A stretch of DNA of 64,000 nucleotides, taken from contig CAWKOS010000008.1 of the NCBI GenBank assembly GCA_963851295.1, positions 124,001 to 188,000 of the forward strand, in the 5' to 3' direction. How positions within the stretch are numbered: the stretch's first letter is position 1; each line of letters opens with the position of its first letter. Below, one piece after another: positions 43,278 through 51,972 of this stretch. The notes beneath the pieces were generated by a model, which was not told the DNA's origin, searched no databases, and saw only the letters and a program-made list of their open reading frames with translations. Source of the DNA: JAOPZW01 sp963851295. GTDB lineage: Bacteria > Actinomycetota > Thermoleophilia > Solirubrobacterales > Solirubrobacteraceae. Both the position numbers and the translations under genes were made by a program.

Positions 43278-43297
43278 CTGTCAAGCGACCTTGACAG
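43278..43297. promoter_or_regulatory. XRE operator site 2 (perfect palindrome)
   Basis: CTGTCAAG-CGAC-CTTGACAG, a perfect 8-4-8 palindrome 33 bases (three helical turns) from site 1. It contains TTGACA on the minus strand, 17 bases from TAAAGC, so it covers the predicted -35 of the XRE gene; on the other strand it lies 16 bases before the surE start. Confidence 0.7.
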
Positions 43298-43313
43298 GAT
43301 AGGATTTCAGGCG

Positions 43314-44132
43314 GTGCGTGTCCTGCTGACCAACGACGACGGGATCGAGGCCGAGGGCCTCCAGGCGCTGCGCCGCGCGCTGCTCGCCATCCCGGGCGTC
43401 GAGCTCGCCGTCGTGGCGCCCGACGGCAACCGCTCGGCGTTCGCCCGCATGATCACGACGCGCCGCCCGCTGTGGGTCCAGGAGGTCCCCTTCGACGACG
43501 GCACGACGGGCTTCGCCACCGACGGGACGCCCGTGGACTGCGTGCGCCTGGCCCAGCTCGGCCTCATCGACGGCTTCGAGCCCGACGTCGTCGTCTCCGG
43601 GATCAACCACGGCTCCAACCTCGGCGACGACATCACCTACTCGGGGACCGTCGCCGCCGCGCTCGAGGCGATCGTGCTCGGGATCACCGGCATCGCCGTC
43701 TCCCAGCAGTCCGACAAGCGCGAGATGGACTTCCGCCTGGGCAGCCGCTTCTCGTTCGAGCGCGCGGCGGCCTTCGTCGCGCGCGTGGTCGAGCAGCTCG
43801 ACGAGGTGCCGCTGCCGCAGGGCACGCTGCTGAACATCAACGTCCCCGCGGGCGAGCCCGAGGGCGTGCAGGTCACGCGCCTGGGCAAGCGCATCTACCG
43901 CGACGAGCTCAAGCTCGACGCCGAGGACGAGGACGGCGGCCGGCGCTACTGGATCTACGGCGCCGACCCCGGCTTCCACGACGACGAGGGGACGGACCTC
44001 GCCGCCATCCACGCGGGCCACATCGCCGTCACGCCGGTGCACTTCGACCTCACCGACGTCGCCGGCCTCGACGCGCTGACCAAGTACGACCTCGCGCGGC
44101 TGCTGGCGCCGGCCGCGCGCGAGGTGCAGTGA
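43314..44132 (+). CDS. surE: 5'/3'-nucleotidase SurE
   Basis: 272 residues from GTG 43314. 'VRVLLTNDDGIEAEGLQALR' holds the metal-binding Asp-Asp, 'VVAPDGNRSAFA' and 'PDVVVSGINHGSNLGDDITY' the Ser and Asn ligands, and 'GTVAAALEAIVLGITGIAVS' the family signature. Hydrolyses nucleoside monophosphates. TAGGAT at 43300-43305 is positioned for a leaderless transcript. Its stop overlaps ligA (GTGA). Confidence 0.95.
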   Translation: MRVLLTNDDGIEAEGLQALRRALLAIPGVELAVVAPDGNRSAFARMITTRRPLWVQEVPFDDGTTGFATDGTPVDCVRLAQLGLIDGFEPDVVVSGINHGSNLGDDITYSGTVAAALEAIVLGITGIAVSQQSDKREMDFRLGSRFSFERAAAFVARVVEQLDEVPLPQGTLLNINVPAGEPEGVQVTRLGKRIYRDELKLDAEDEDGGRRYWIYGADPGFHDDEGTDLAAIHAGHIAVTPVHFDLTDVAGLDALTKYDLARLLAPAAREVQ

Positions 44133-46168
44133 GCACGGCGTCGAAGGACACCGTCGCGCGCGCGGCGCAGCTGCGCGAGGAGCTCACCGAGCACGGCCGC
44201 CGCTACTACGTGCTCGACGACCCGGTCATCACCGACGACCAGTACGACAAGCTCCTCGACGAGCTGCGCGCGATCGAGGCTGCGCACCCCGAGCTGCTCA
44301 CGCCCGACTCGCCCACCCAGCGCATCGGCGGCGAGCCCGTCTCCGCGCTGACCAAGGTCACCCACCGCCAGCCGATGCTCTCGCTGGCCAACGCCCGCAG
44401 CGAGGAGGAGCTGCGCGCGTGGATCGAGCGGATGCGCAACCACCTCGCGCGCGAGGGCATCGAGGACCCCGAGTTCCAGTACGTGGCCGAGCCGAAGATC
44501 GACGGGCTGGCGATCTCGCTCGTCTACCGCGACGGCGTCCTCGAGACCGGGGCGACGCGCGGCAACGGCGAGGTCGGCGAGGACGTCACCCACAACCTGC
44601 GCACGATCCCGACGATCCCACTGCGCATCGACGGCGACGACGTCCCGCCCCTGATCGAGGTCCGCGGCGAGGTCTACATGTCGCTGGCCGACTTCGCGGC
44701 GCTCAACGAGCGTCGCGCCGAGCAGGGCCTGTCGACCTTCATGAACCCGCGCAACTCGGCGGCCGGGACGATCCGCCAGCTCGACCCCAAGCTCACCAGG
44801 GACCGCCCGCTGTCGATGTGGTCCTACGGCGTCGGCGTCACGGAGGGGATCACGTTCTCCAGCCACTGGGACGCGCTGCAGTGGCTGAAGGCCCACGGCT
44901 TCCGCGTCAACGACGACGTCGCGCGGCTGACGACCGAGGACGAGGTCGTCGAGCGCTGCAAGTCGTGGGAGCAGCGCCGCGGCCAGCTCGACTTCGAGAT
45001 CGACGGCGTCGTGGTCAAGGTCGACGACGTCGAGCTCCAGCGCCGCCTCGGGGTCGTGGGGCGCGACCCGCGGTGGGCGATCGCGTGGAAGTTCCCGCCC
45101 ACCACCGCCATCACGCGGCTCAACGGCGTGCAGTGGAACGTCGGCAAGTTCGGCGACATGCACCCCTTCGCCGAGCTCGAGCCCGTCCACGTCGGCGGCG
45201 TCACGGTCAAGCTCGCGACGCTCCACAACGAAGAGGACATCGTCCGCAAGGACCTGCGCCCGGGCGAGGACGTCATCGTCCTGCGCGCCGGCGACGTCAT
45301 CCCGCAGGTCCTCTCGCCGGCGCCGCACGTCGTCGACAACAAGAAGCGCCCGCCGATCCCGCGCCCGCCGAAGAAGTGCCCGTTCTGCGGGACCGCGACG
45401 GTCAAGGTCGAGGGCGAGGTCTTCACCAAATGCCCGAATCTCAAGTGCCCCGAGCGCCGCTGGCAGCTGCTCAAGCACTACGTCTCGCGGGGGGCGATGG
45501 ACATCGACGGGCTGGGGGAGAAGCAGGTCGCCCAGCTCCAGCAGGCCAAGCTGGTGGAGACGCCGGCGGACTACTACAGGCTGCAGCCCGAGCAACTGAC
45601 CGAGCTCGAGGGCTGGGGCCAGATCAGCGCCGACCGCACCGTCGCGAACATCGCCGGCTCCAAGGACCGCGGCTTCGGCCGCGTGCTCTTCGCGATCGGC
45701 CTGGAGGAGGTCGGCTTCGTCACCGGCCGCAACCTGGCCCAGCAGTTTCGGACGATCGAGGCGCTGCTCAAGGCCACGCCGGAGCAGATCGAGGAGACCC
45801 AGGGCGTCGGCCCGAAGATGGCGCAGAAGATCGCCGACCAGCTCGCCCAGCCTGACATGCGCGAGCTGATCGCCGACCTGGCCGAGCAGGGCGTGGTCAT
45901 GGAGGTCGAGGGCCCGCCGCCGGGCGAGGGGCCGCTCGCCGGCAAGACCTTCGTGCTGACCGGCACGCTGCCCGACCTCACGCGCGAGCAGGCCGGCGAG
46001 CGGATCGTGGCCGCCGGCGGGCGCGTGACCTCGAGCGTGTCGAAGAAGACCGACTACGTCGTGGCGGGCGAGAACGCGGGCTCCAAGCTCGCCAAGGCCG
46101 AGTCGTTGGGGGTTCCCGTCCTCGACGAGCCGGGGCTCCTCGGGCTCCTCGATGGCGCGAACGGGTGA
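44129..46168 (+). CDS. ligA: NAD-dependent DNA ligase
   Basis: 679 residues from GTG 44129. Domain Ia Tyr and Asp in 'HGRRYYVLDDPVITDDQYDK'; adenylation Lys in 'YVAEPKIDGLAISLVY'; OB-fold; four-Cys zinc finger 'CPFCGTATVKVEG' ... 'KCPNLKCPER'; HhH region; C-terminal BRCT 'LAGKTFVLTGTLPDLTREQA'. Seals nicks in replication and repair. Overlaps surE by four bases and the next gene by seventeen. Confidence 0.98.
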   Translation: MSTASKDTVARAAQLREELTEHGRRYYVLDDPVITDDQYDKLLDELRAIEAAHPELLTPDSPTQRIGGEPVSALTKVTHRQPMLSLANARSEEELRAWIERMRNHLAREGIEDPEFQYVAEPKIDGLAISLVYRDGVLETGATRGNGEVGEDVTHNLRTIPTIPLRIDGDDVPPLIEVRGEVYMSLADFAALNERRAEQGLSTFMNPRNSAAGTIRQLDPKLTRDRPLSMWSYGVGVTEGITFSSHWDALQWLKAHGFRVNDDVARLTTEDEVVERCKSWEQRRGQLDFEIDGVVVKVDDVELQRRLGVVGRDPRWAIAWKFPPTTAITRLNGVQWNVGKFGDMHPFAELEPVHVGGVTVKLATLHNEEDIVRKDLRPGEDVIVLRAGDVIPQVLSPAPHVVDNKKRPPIPRPPKKCPFCGTATVKVEGEVFTKCPNLKCPERRWQLLKHYVSRGAMDIDGLGEKQVAQLQQAKLVETPADYYRLQPEQLTELEGWGQISADRTVANIAGSKDRGFGRVLFAIGLEEVGFVTGRNLAQQFRTIEALLKATPEQIEETQGVGPKMAQKIADQLAQPDMRELIADLAEQGVVMEVEGPPPGEGPLAGKTFVLTGTLPDLTREQAGERIVAAGGRVTSSVSKKTDYVVAGENAGSKLAKAESLGVPVLDEPGLLGLLDGANG

Positions 46169-46514
46169 CCCGCGCAAGGTCGGGCGCGAGCCCGACCCGC
46201 GCTTCACGCTCGCCAACGAGCGCACGTACCTGGCGTGGAACCGCACGGCGCTGGCGCTCATCGGCGGCGGCCTGGCGGCCGGCCAGCTGCTCGACTTCCA
46301 TTCGCGCACCGCGCGGCTCATCGTCGCCCTGCCGCCGATCGCGCTGGGGCTCATCCTCGCGCTGCTGAGCTATCGGCGCTGGCAGGCCAACGAGCGCGCG
46401 CTGCGCCTCGACGAGCCGCTGCCGGGCGGGGCCCCTCCGTTCCTGCTCGCCGCGGGCGTGGCCGTCGTGGGCATCGTCATCGTCGTGGTGCTCGTCGTCG
46501 ATGCCGCCTCCTGA
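46152..46514 (+). CDS. DUF202 (YidH-like) membrane protein 1
   Basis: 120 residues with three hydrophobic spans. 'RFTLANERTYLAWNRTALAL' is the conserved DUF202 N-terminal motif. It begins inside the last codons of ligA. Function unknown; YidH-type proteins in other bacteria often come in pairs, as here. Confidence 0.88.
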   Translation: MARTGDPRKVGREPDPRFTLANERTYLAWNRTALALIGGGLAAGQLLDFHSRTARLIVALPPIALGLILALLSYRRWQANERALRLDEPLPGGAPPFLLAAGVAVVGIVIVVVLVVDAAS

Positions 46515-46809
46515 CGAGCAGCCGCCGGGGGTGGCGCGCGAGCGCACGGGGCTGGCCTGGGAGCGCCAGGCGCTCGCCTTCTGGACGCTCGCGGCCGTCA
46601 CGCTCGGGATCGCGGCGCACCGCGACGCGCCCGCGCTCCTCGTCGCGAGCGCCGCCCTGGTGGGCGTCGGCGTCGCGGTCTGGTTCACCGGCCGCCGTGC
46701 GTACACGAAGGACGGGGTCCAGCCGCAGCCCGGGGCCCTGGCGCTGATCGCCCTCGCCACCGCGTCGGCCGCGCTCGTCTCGGCCGTGGTCGTGATCGCG
46801 CGCCTCTGA
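46501..46809 (+). CDS. DUF202-like membrane protein 2
   Basis: 102 residues, three spans, with the shortened DUF202 motif 'ARERTGLAWERQALAFWTLA'. It overlaps the preceding gene by 14 bases and is a diverged partner, so the two probably form a heteromer. Function unknown. Confidence 0.85.
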   Translation: MPPPDEQPPGVARERTGLAWERQALAFWTLAAVTLGIAAHRDAPALLVASAALVGVGVAVWFTGRRAYTKDGVQPQPGALALIALATASAALVSAVVVIARL

Positions 46810-46908
46810 GGGGCGGGCTCACCCGACAGTCGCGAGTGCAGGCAGCCGCACCCCCGGATGCCTGTTGCCTCACGGCCCGCGGCGCCGATGCACTGCCACG
46901 CTGCAGCC

Positions 46909-47640
46909 ATGCCCGACACAACGCCAATGACCCCGCCGCGCCGCCATCGCGCCGCGCGCACCACCACGGTGGTGGTCGGCGTCATAGTCGGCCTCCTCGC
47001 CCTCGGGACGATCGCCCTCGGCGGCGTCCTGCTGTGGGCCGACAGCAAGAAGGACGACCAGGGCTACATCTCCACGGACACCGAGCGCTTCAGCACGCAC
47101 ACGGCTGCCATCGCCACCGACAACCTCGACCTCGACAGCGGTGGCCCCGGTTGGCTGACGAGCCACGACCGCTACGGCAACCTGCGCCTCGAGGTCTCCT
47201 CGCGCAACGGCAAGCCGGTCTTCGTCGGCATCGCGCGCACCAAGGACGCCTCCGCCTTCCTGCGCGGGACGGCGCACACCACGGTGACGGACTTCCACTC
47301 CGATCCGTTCCGCGCGGTCTATCGTGCCGAGCCCGGCTCGGCCCGGCCGGCCCCGCCCGCCTCCAAGCCCATCTGGGTCGCCTCGGCGCACGGCAAGGCC
47401 ACGCAGACCGTGACCTGGGACGTCAAGCACGGCAATTGGTCGGTCGTGGTCATGAACGCCGACGGCTCGCGCGGCGTCGATGCGGGCGTCAGCGCCGGCG
47501 CCGACTTCCCGATCCTCGCCGCGCTGGCGTGGGGCGCGGTCGGCGGCGGCCTCGTGCTGCTCGGCGTCGCCTCCCTGCTGCTCGTGATGGGCACCTCGGC
47601 GCAGCGCCGCGCGCCGGCCCCCGCGGTCGCCGCCGCCTGA
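46909..47640 (+). CDS. two-helix membrane protein with extracytoplasmic domain
   Basis: 243 residues from ATG 46909 (an ATG at 46927 is also possible). One N-terminal helix ('TTVVVGVIVGLLALGTIALG'), an external domain with 'YISTDTERFSTHTAAIATDN', 'DRYGNLRLEVSS' and 'PVFVGIARTKDASAFLRG', then a C-terminal helix ('ALAWGAVGGGLVLLGVASLL'). Matches a family I recall as common in actinobacteria, of unknown function. Confidence 0.75.
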   Translation: MPDTTPMTPPRRHRAARTTTVVVGVIVGLLALGTIALGGVLLWADSKKDDQGYISTDTERFSTHTAAIATDNLDLDSGGPGWLTSHDRYGNLRLEVSSRNGKPVFVGIARTKDASAFLRGTAHTTVTDFHSDPFRAVYRAEPGSARPAPPASKPIWVASAHGKATQTVTWDVKHGNWSVVVMNADGSRGVDAGVSAGADFPILAALAWGAVGGGLVLLGVASLLLVMGTSAQRRAPAPAVAAA

Positions 47641-47652
47641 GACGATGCGGGC

Positions 47653-48960
47653 ATGAGGCCCGCGATCCGCCGCGGCGGCGCCGGCGACGCGCGCGCCGCG
47701 GCTGACCTGTACCTCCGAGCCCGCGAGGCCGGCCTCCGGGCCGGCTCGATCCCCGCGGGCGTCCACGACGACGAGGACGTGCGCAGCCACTTCGCCTCGC
47801 ACATCGTCGAGGGCTGCGAGCTGTGGGTCGCGCAGGACGGCGACGGCGCGCTCGCGGCGATCCTCGTCCTCGACGGCGAGTCGATCAGCATGCTCTACGT
47901 CGAGCCGGGCCTGACCGGTCGGGGCATCGGCGCCCGCCTGCTCGACGTCGCCAAGCGCGAGCGCCCGGGCGGGCTGCGCCTGTGGGCGTTCGTGTCGAAC
48001 GCCGGCGCGCGGCGCTTCTACGAGCGCGAGGGCTTCGTCGAGGTGCGCCGCACGGACGGGCGCGACAACGAGGAGCGCGCCCCCGATGTGCTGTACGAAT
48101 ACCGGGAAGTGACGCGTACTACTTTCCACGCACCGGTCTCGGGCGGCGAGCTGGCGGGCTGGGTCGGCGGCGACGGGCCGCCGGTGCTGCTCCTGCACGG
48201 CGGCCCCGGCCTCTCCGGCGAGTACCTCCACGGCCTGGCCGACGAGCTCGGCGCCGGCTACCGGATCGCCGGCTACCAGCAGCGGGGCCTGGAGCCCTCG
48301 ACGACGGAGGGGCCCTTCGAGGTCGCCCGCGAGGTCGCCGACGCCGTCGCGGTGCTCGACGCCCTCGGGTGGGAGCGCGCCTGGGTCGTCGGGCACTCGT
48401 GGGGAGGGCACCTGCTGCTGCACCTGGCCGTCGCGCACCCCGAGCGCCTGCTCGGCGGGCTGGCGGTCGATCCGCTGGGCGGCGTCGGCGACGGGGCCGA
48501 GGCGGCGTTCGAGGCCGAGATCTTCGCCCGCACGCCCGAGGAGGTCCGCGCCCGCGCCCAGGAGCTCGACGAGCGCGCGCTGCGCGGCGAGGGCGCCGAG
48601 GACGATGCCCTCGAGGGCATGCGGCTCGTCTGGCCCGCCTACTTCGCCGCGCCCGACCGCGTCATGGAGATGCCCGACATGCGCGCCTCGGTCGACGCCT
48701 ACGCCAGGATCTTCGCGTCGCTGCGCGAGCTGCTGCCCGGGCTCGAGGCCGCGCTGCCGGGCGTGCGGGTGCCGATGGGCTTCGTGGCGGGCGCCGCGAG
48801 CCCGATGCCGCACGACGCCGCCGCCGGCGCGACGGCACGCACGATCCCGGGAGCGTGGGTCGAGGTCGTCGAGGGCGCCGGGCACTTCCCGTGGTTCGAG
48901 CGGCCCGGGTCGGTGCGGGCGGCGCTGAAGCGCCTGACCGGCGCTCAGGTCCCGTCGTAG
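47653..48960 (+). CDS. GNAT N-acetyltransferase fused to alpha/beta hydrolase
   Basis: 435 residues. Residues 1-150 are a GNAT domain: acetyl-CoA pyrophosphate loop 'VEPGLTGRGIGARLLDVAKR' and 'NAGARRFYEREGFVEV'. From about residue 153 an alpha/beta hydrolase follows: 'VLLLHGGPGLSGEYL' oxyanion loop, 'AWVVGHSWGGHLLLHLAVAH' nucleophile elbow, and 'GAGHFPWFERPG' His. The junction carries an in-frame GTG (48109) whose GTGA would serve as a coupled start, so two products are possible. The 3' end overlaps the convergent dacB stop by 16 bases. Confidence 0.85.
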   Translation: MRPAIRRGGAGDARAAADLYLRAREAGLRAGSIPAGVHDDEDVRSHFASHIVEGCELWVAQDGDGALAAILVLDGESISMLYVEPGLTGRGIGARLLDVAKRERPGGLRLWAFVSNAGARRFYEREGFVEVRRTDGRDNEERAPDVLYEYREVTRTTFHAPVSGGELAGWVGGDGPPVLLLHGGPGLSGEYLHGLADELGAGYRIAGYQQRGLEPSTTEGPFEVAREVADAVAVLDALGWERAWVVGHSWGGHLLLHLAVAHPERLLGGLAVDPLGGVGDGAEAAFEAEIFARTPEEVRARAQELDERALRGEGAEDDALEGMRLVWPAYFAAPDRVMEMPDMRASVDAYARIFASLRELLPGLEAALPGVRVPMGFVAGAASPMPHDAAAGATARTIPGAWVEVVEGAGHFPWFERPGSVRAALKRLTGAQVPS

Positions 48961-50150
48961 CGGGCGATCGCCGCGGCGATCCGGTCCTGGACGCTGTGCG
49001 CCCGCGACAGGCTCGTGCGCGTCGTGAGGACCGCGAAAGCGATCGTGTGGCCGCCGGCGGCGTCGCACAGGCCGGCGAGGGCGCTGACGCCGATGAGGGT
49101 GCCGGTCTTGGCCTTGCAGCGGTCCTGGGCCGGCGTCCCTCGCATGCGCTTGCGGATCGTCCCGGTCCGCCCCGCGACCGCGAGCGAGCCCTCGAACGGG
49201 CCGGCGACCTCCTCGCCGTGCATGGTCGCCAGCAGATGGACGACCTGGCGCGGGCTCGTGTGGTCGACGCGCGACAGGCCCGAGCCGTCGACGATCTGGG
49301 GCTCGAGGTCGAAGGCGGCGAGCTGCTCGCGCACGACGCCGGCGCCGGCGGCGGTCGTCCCGGCGCCTGCAAAGGAGGCGCCGAGGTCCTTGAGCAGCGT
49401 CTCGGCCAGGAAGTTGTCGGACGGGACGTTGGTCATGCGCGCGAGGTCGCCGATCGACGGCGACTGCACGGTCGCGAGCTCGTGGACGCCCGGCGGCGCG
49501 GTCCCCGCGCCGCTCTTGCCCTCGACGCGGATGCCGTCGCCGCGCAGGACCTTGGCGAGCTGGCGCGCGGCCTGGGCGGCCGGGCGACCGTCCTTGGAGA
49601 AGCCGCGGTTGAGCGTCAGGGCGCCGAGGACGCCGCCCATGTCGCGGTCGTAGGCGCCGCCGGTGTCGTAGGAGCCGCGCAGGGTGTCGAAGCGTGACTC
49701 GTCGCCCAGGACCGAACCGTCGACGCGCAGGACCCCGGCGTCGCCGAGCTTCTGCGCCAGGCGCTCGAGGTCGGCCCGGTCGAGCGTCGGGTCGCCGCCG
49801 CCGCGCAGGTAGAGGTCGCCGCGCCAGACGCCGTCGGGGTCCAGGAAGCCGCGCCCGGCGACGGTCGTGGGCAGCGTCGTCTCGGGGCCGTAGCGCATGA
49901 GCGCGGTGGCCGTCGTGTAGAGCTTCTCGACTGAGGCGGGCGAGCGGGCGATGTCGGCCTTCGCGGCGAAGAGCGCGCGCTGGGCGTCGAGGTCCTCGAC
50001 GAACGCGCCCGAGAAGCCGCCGGCGCGGCGCATCTCGTGGGCGAGCTTGGCCTGCAGCGTGGGCGTCGAGATCGCGTGCGCGGCCCCCGCCGGGAGCACG
50101 GCGAGCGCGGCGAGGAGCGAGAGAACGACTGCACGTACCCGAAAACGCAT
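48945..50150 (-). CDS. dacB: D-alanyl-D-alanine carboxypeptidase/endopeptidase, PBP4 type
   Basis: 401 residues with a signal peptide ('VVLSLLAALAVLPAGAAHA'). Serine peptidase family S13: SxxK as 'SPASVEKLYTTATAL', SxN as 'NVPSDNFLAETLLKDLGA' and KTG as 'CKAKTGTLIGVSALAGLC', in the right order with the large inserted domain between. Trims or cleaves peptidoglycan stem peptides outside the membrane. Divergent from the patatin gene. Confidence 0.95.
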   Translation of the reverse strand: MRFRVRAVVLSLLAALAVLPAGAAHAISTPTLQAKLAHEMRRAGGFSGAFVEDLDAQRALFAAKADIARSPASVEKLYTTATALMRYGPETTLPTTVAGRGFLDPDGVWRGDLYLRGGGDPTLDRADLERLAQKLGDAGVLRVDGSVLGDESRFDTLRGSYDTGGAYDRDMGGVLGALTLNRGFSKDGRPAAQAARQLAKVLRGDGIRVEGKSGAGTAPPGVHELATVQSPSIGDLARMTNVPSDNFLAETLLKDLGASFAGAGTTAAGAGVVREQLAAFDLEPQIVDGSGLSRVDHTSPRQVVHLLATMHGEEVAGPFEGSLAVAGRTGTIRKRMRGTPAQDRCKAKTGTLIGVSALAGLCDAAGGHTIAFAVLTTRTSLSRAHSVQDRIAAAIARYDGT

Positions 50151-50213
50151 GCGGCGGGACCGTAGAACACCACATGTAACGGAGAGTCGCGCTGGCGGTA
50201 CATTCGGTCACGC

Positions 50214-51476
50214 ATGGGGAAGGTCGTCGACCTCGAGGCGGGCAAGCAGCGGCGCACGGCAGCCGCGAAGGGCAAGCGCCGCACGCGGCGCTCGAAGACC
50301 GCGCTCGTCCTGGGCGGCGGCGGCTTCACGGGCGGCGTCTACGAGATCGGCGCCCTGCGCGCTCTCGACCTGCTCTCGGTCAACCGCACGGTCAACCAGT
50401 TCGACGTCTACGTCGGCACGAGCGCGGGCTCGTTCGTCGCCTCGCTGGCGGCCAACGGCATCACCCCCGAGGAGATGATGCGCGTCGTCAACCGCCAGGT
50501 GCCGACGCCCTTCCGCGACATCGACGTCGGCACCCTGCTGCGCCCGAACCTCGTGGAGTTCGCGCGCAAGGGCGTCACCTTCCCGTTCAAGCTCGCGCGC
50601 GTCGCTCGCGACGTCGCCGGCCAGCTCGGCACGATCTCGGCGATGGACATCGTTCTGGGGCTGGCCGAGGCGCTGCCCAGCGGGATGTACTCCGGCTCGG
50701 GGATCGAGGAGTACGTCCGCGCCGTCCTGAGCGACCCCGACCGCACCGACGACTTCCGCCTGCTCGACCCCGAGCTCTACCTCGTGGCGACCGACCTCGA
50801 CACCTGCGAGCGGATCGTCTTCGGCGCCAACGACTGGGACGATGTCCCGATCTCCACCGCCGTGCGCGCCTCCACGGCGCTGCCGATGGTCTACAAGCCC
50901 GTCCGCGTCAAGGACCGCGAGCTCGTCGACGGCGGCATCGTCTCGACCACCAACCTCGACATCGCCGTCGAGGCGGGCGCCAAGTTCGTCGTGGTCGTCA
51001 ACCCGCTGGTCCCCTACGTCAACGACTTCACGAAGACCGTCCCCGGCCTGCTCGGGGCCAAGGTCCGCCACGTCAGCGACATGGGCTTCCCGCAGATCGG
51101 CTACCAGTCCTTCAAGCTGCTCGCCTACCAGCGCCTGCACGAGATGGCGCGCCAGTGGGAGCAGCGCTACCCCGGCGTCGACATCGTCCTGATCGAGCCC
51201 GAGCCCAACGACGAGCTCATGTTCCAGACCTCGATCATGAACTTCACGAGCCGCGTCGAGATCGCTCGCCACGGCTTCGAGTCGGTCACCCTCAAGCTCG
51301 CCGAGGACTACGGCCGCCTCCGCGAGATCTGCGAGCGCCACGGCATCCAGATCTCGGCCACACGCGTGCGCAAGGTCGTCAAGCACTTCGCGGCCGAGAA
51401 GGAGCGCACCCGCGCGTGGCGCAAGATCCTCGAGCAGACGACGGGGACGCTGCTGCGCCAGTCGGGCGAGGAGTAG
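50214..51476 (+). CDS. patatin-like phospholipase
   Basis: 420 residues. Oxyanion motif 'ALVLGGGGFTGGVYEIGALR', nucleophile GxSxG as 'VYVGTSAGSFVASLAANG' and catalytic Asp in 'ELVDGGIVSTTNLD'. The N-terminus is strongly basic, with no signal peptide, and the C-terminus has a helical basic region; a membrane-peripheral lipid acyl hydrolase is likely. Confidence 0.93.
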   Translation: MGKVVDLEAGKQRRTAAAKGKRRTRRSKTALVLGGGGFTGGVYEIGALRALDLLSVNRTVNQFDVYVGTSAGSFVASLAANGITPEEMMRVVNRQVPTPFRDIDVGTLLRPNLVEFARKGVTFPFKLARVARDVAGQLGTISAMDIVLGLAEALPSGMYSGSGIEEYVRAVLSDPDRTDDFRLLDPELYLVATDLDTCERIVFGANDWDDVPISTAVRASTALPMVYKPVRVKDRELVDGGIVSTTNLDIAVEAGAKFVVVVNPLVPYVNDFTKTVPGLLGAKVRHVSDMGFPQIGYQSFKLLAYQRLHEMARQWEQRYPGVDIVLIEPEPNDELMFQTSIMNFTSRVEIARHGFESVTLKLAEDYGRLREICERHGIQISATRVRKVVKHFAAEKERTRAWRKILEQTTGTLLRQSGEE

Positions 51477-51486
51477 CGCGGCCGGG

Positions 51487-51729
51487 CTAGCGCGGCGACA
51501 ACCAGCGACCCCAGCGGCCGCTGGACTTCCCGCAGCGCAGGCAGCGCACCGGGCCGGCGCCGCGGGCGAACGTCTTGGGCCAGTCGTGGAGGCCCAGGCG
51601 GCACGTGAGCGGGGGAGGCTCGGGCGGCTCCGGGGGCTCCGGGCCGCCTTCAGCATCGGGAGTGGTCGTGGGCAGGGTTACAGCTTCGCACGCCCGCGGC
51701 GGCCCGCCGAGGCGCTCTTGCCCGTCCAC
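51487..51729 (-). CDS. small CxxC protein of unknown function
   Basis: The conserved-looking part is 'CRLGLHDWPKTFARGAGP' followed by 'CLRCGK', a pattern seen in small actinobacterial proteins with one CxxC. A Pro/Glu-rich linker precedes it. The start is uncertain: GTG 51729 is chosen, but it overlaps the next gene's 3' end by 52 bases; ATG 51762 is the alternative. Confidence 0.45.
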   Translation of the reverse strand: MDGQERLGGPPRACEAVTLPTTTPDAEGGPEPPEPPEPPPLTCRLGLHDWPKTFARGAGPVRCLRCGKSSGRWGRWLSPR

Positions 51730-51914
51730 TTGTTGGCGCTGTCGAAGGGCTTGCGCAGCCACGTGCCGAGCTTGCCGGGCGCCTTGCCGGCGGCCTTGCC
51801 GCCCTCGCCGTAGGTCTTCTGGACGCCGCGCTGGGGGTAGCGCGAGAGGCGCGGCGCGATGAAGGCGAGGATCATCAGGACGATGGCGATGACGATGACG
51901 ACGGCGATGGTCAT
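51678..51914 (-). CDS. small single-pass membrane protein (DUF6411-like)
   Basis: 78 residues: an N-terminal hydrophobic helix ('MTIAVVIVIAIVLMILAFIA'), then 'PRLSRYPQRGVQKTYGEGGK', 'AAGKAPGKLGTWLRKPF' and a basic Lys/Arg-rich tail. I associate this with a small actinobacterial family named DUF6411, from memory. Function unknown. Divergent from the Fn3 gene, 58 bases apart. Confidence 0.7.
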   Translation of the reverse strand: MTIAVVIVIAIVLMILAFIAPRLSRYPQRGVQKTYGEGGKAAGKAPGKLGTWLRKPFDSANKWTGKSASAGRRGRAKL

Positions 51915-51972
51915 GGCCAGGGTGCTACCCGCCGCGCGCAACTCCGGCACCTGAGCCGTGTCTTGCAGGGCG

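Noticed and set aside
46870..50211. Minus-strand 1113-codon open frame
   Set aside because: Crosses several well-supported plus-strand genes and the PBP4 gene in a wrong frame; composition is that of an antisense shadow.
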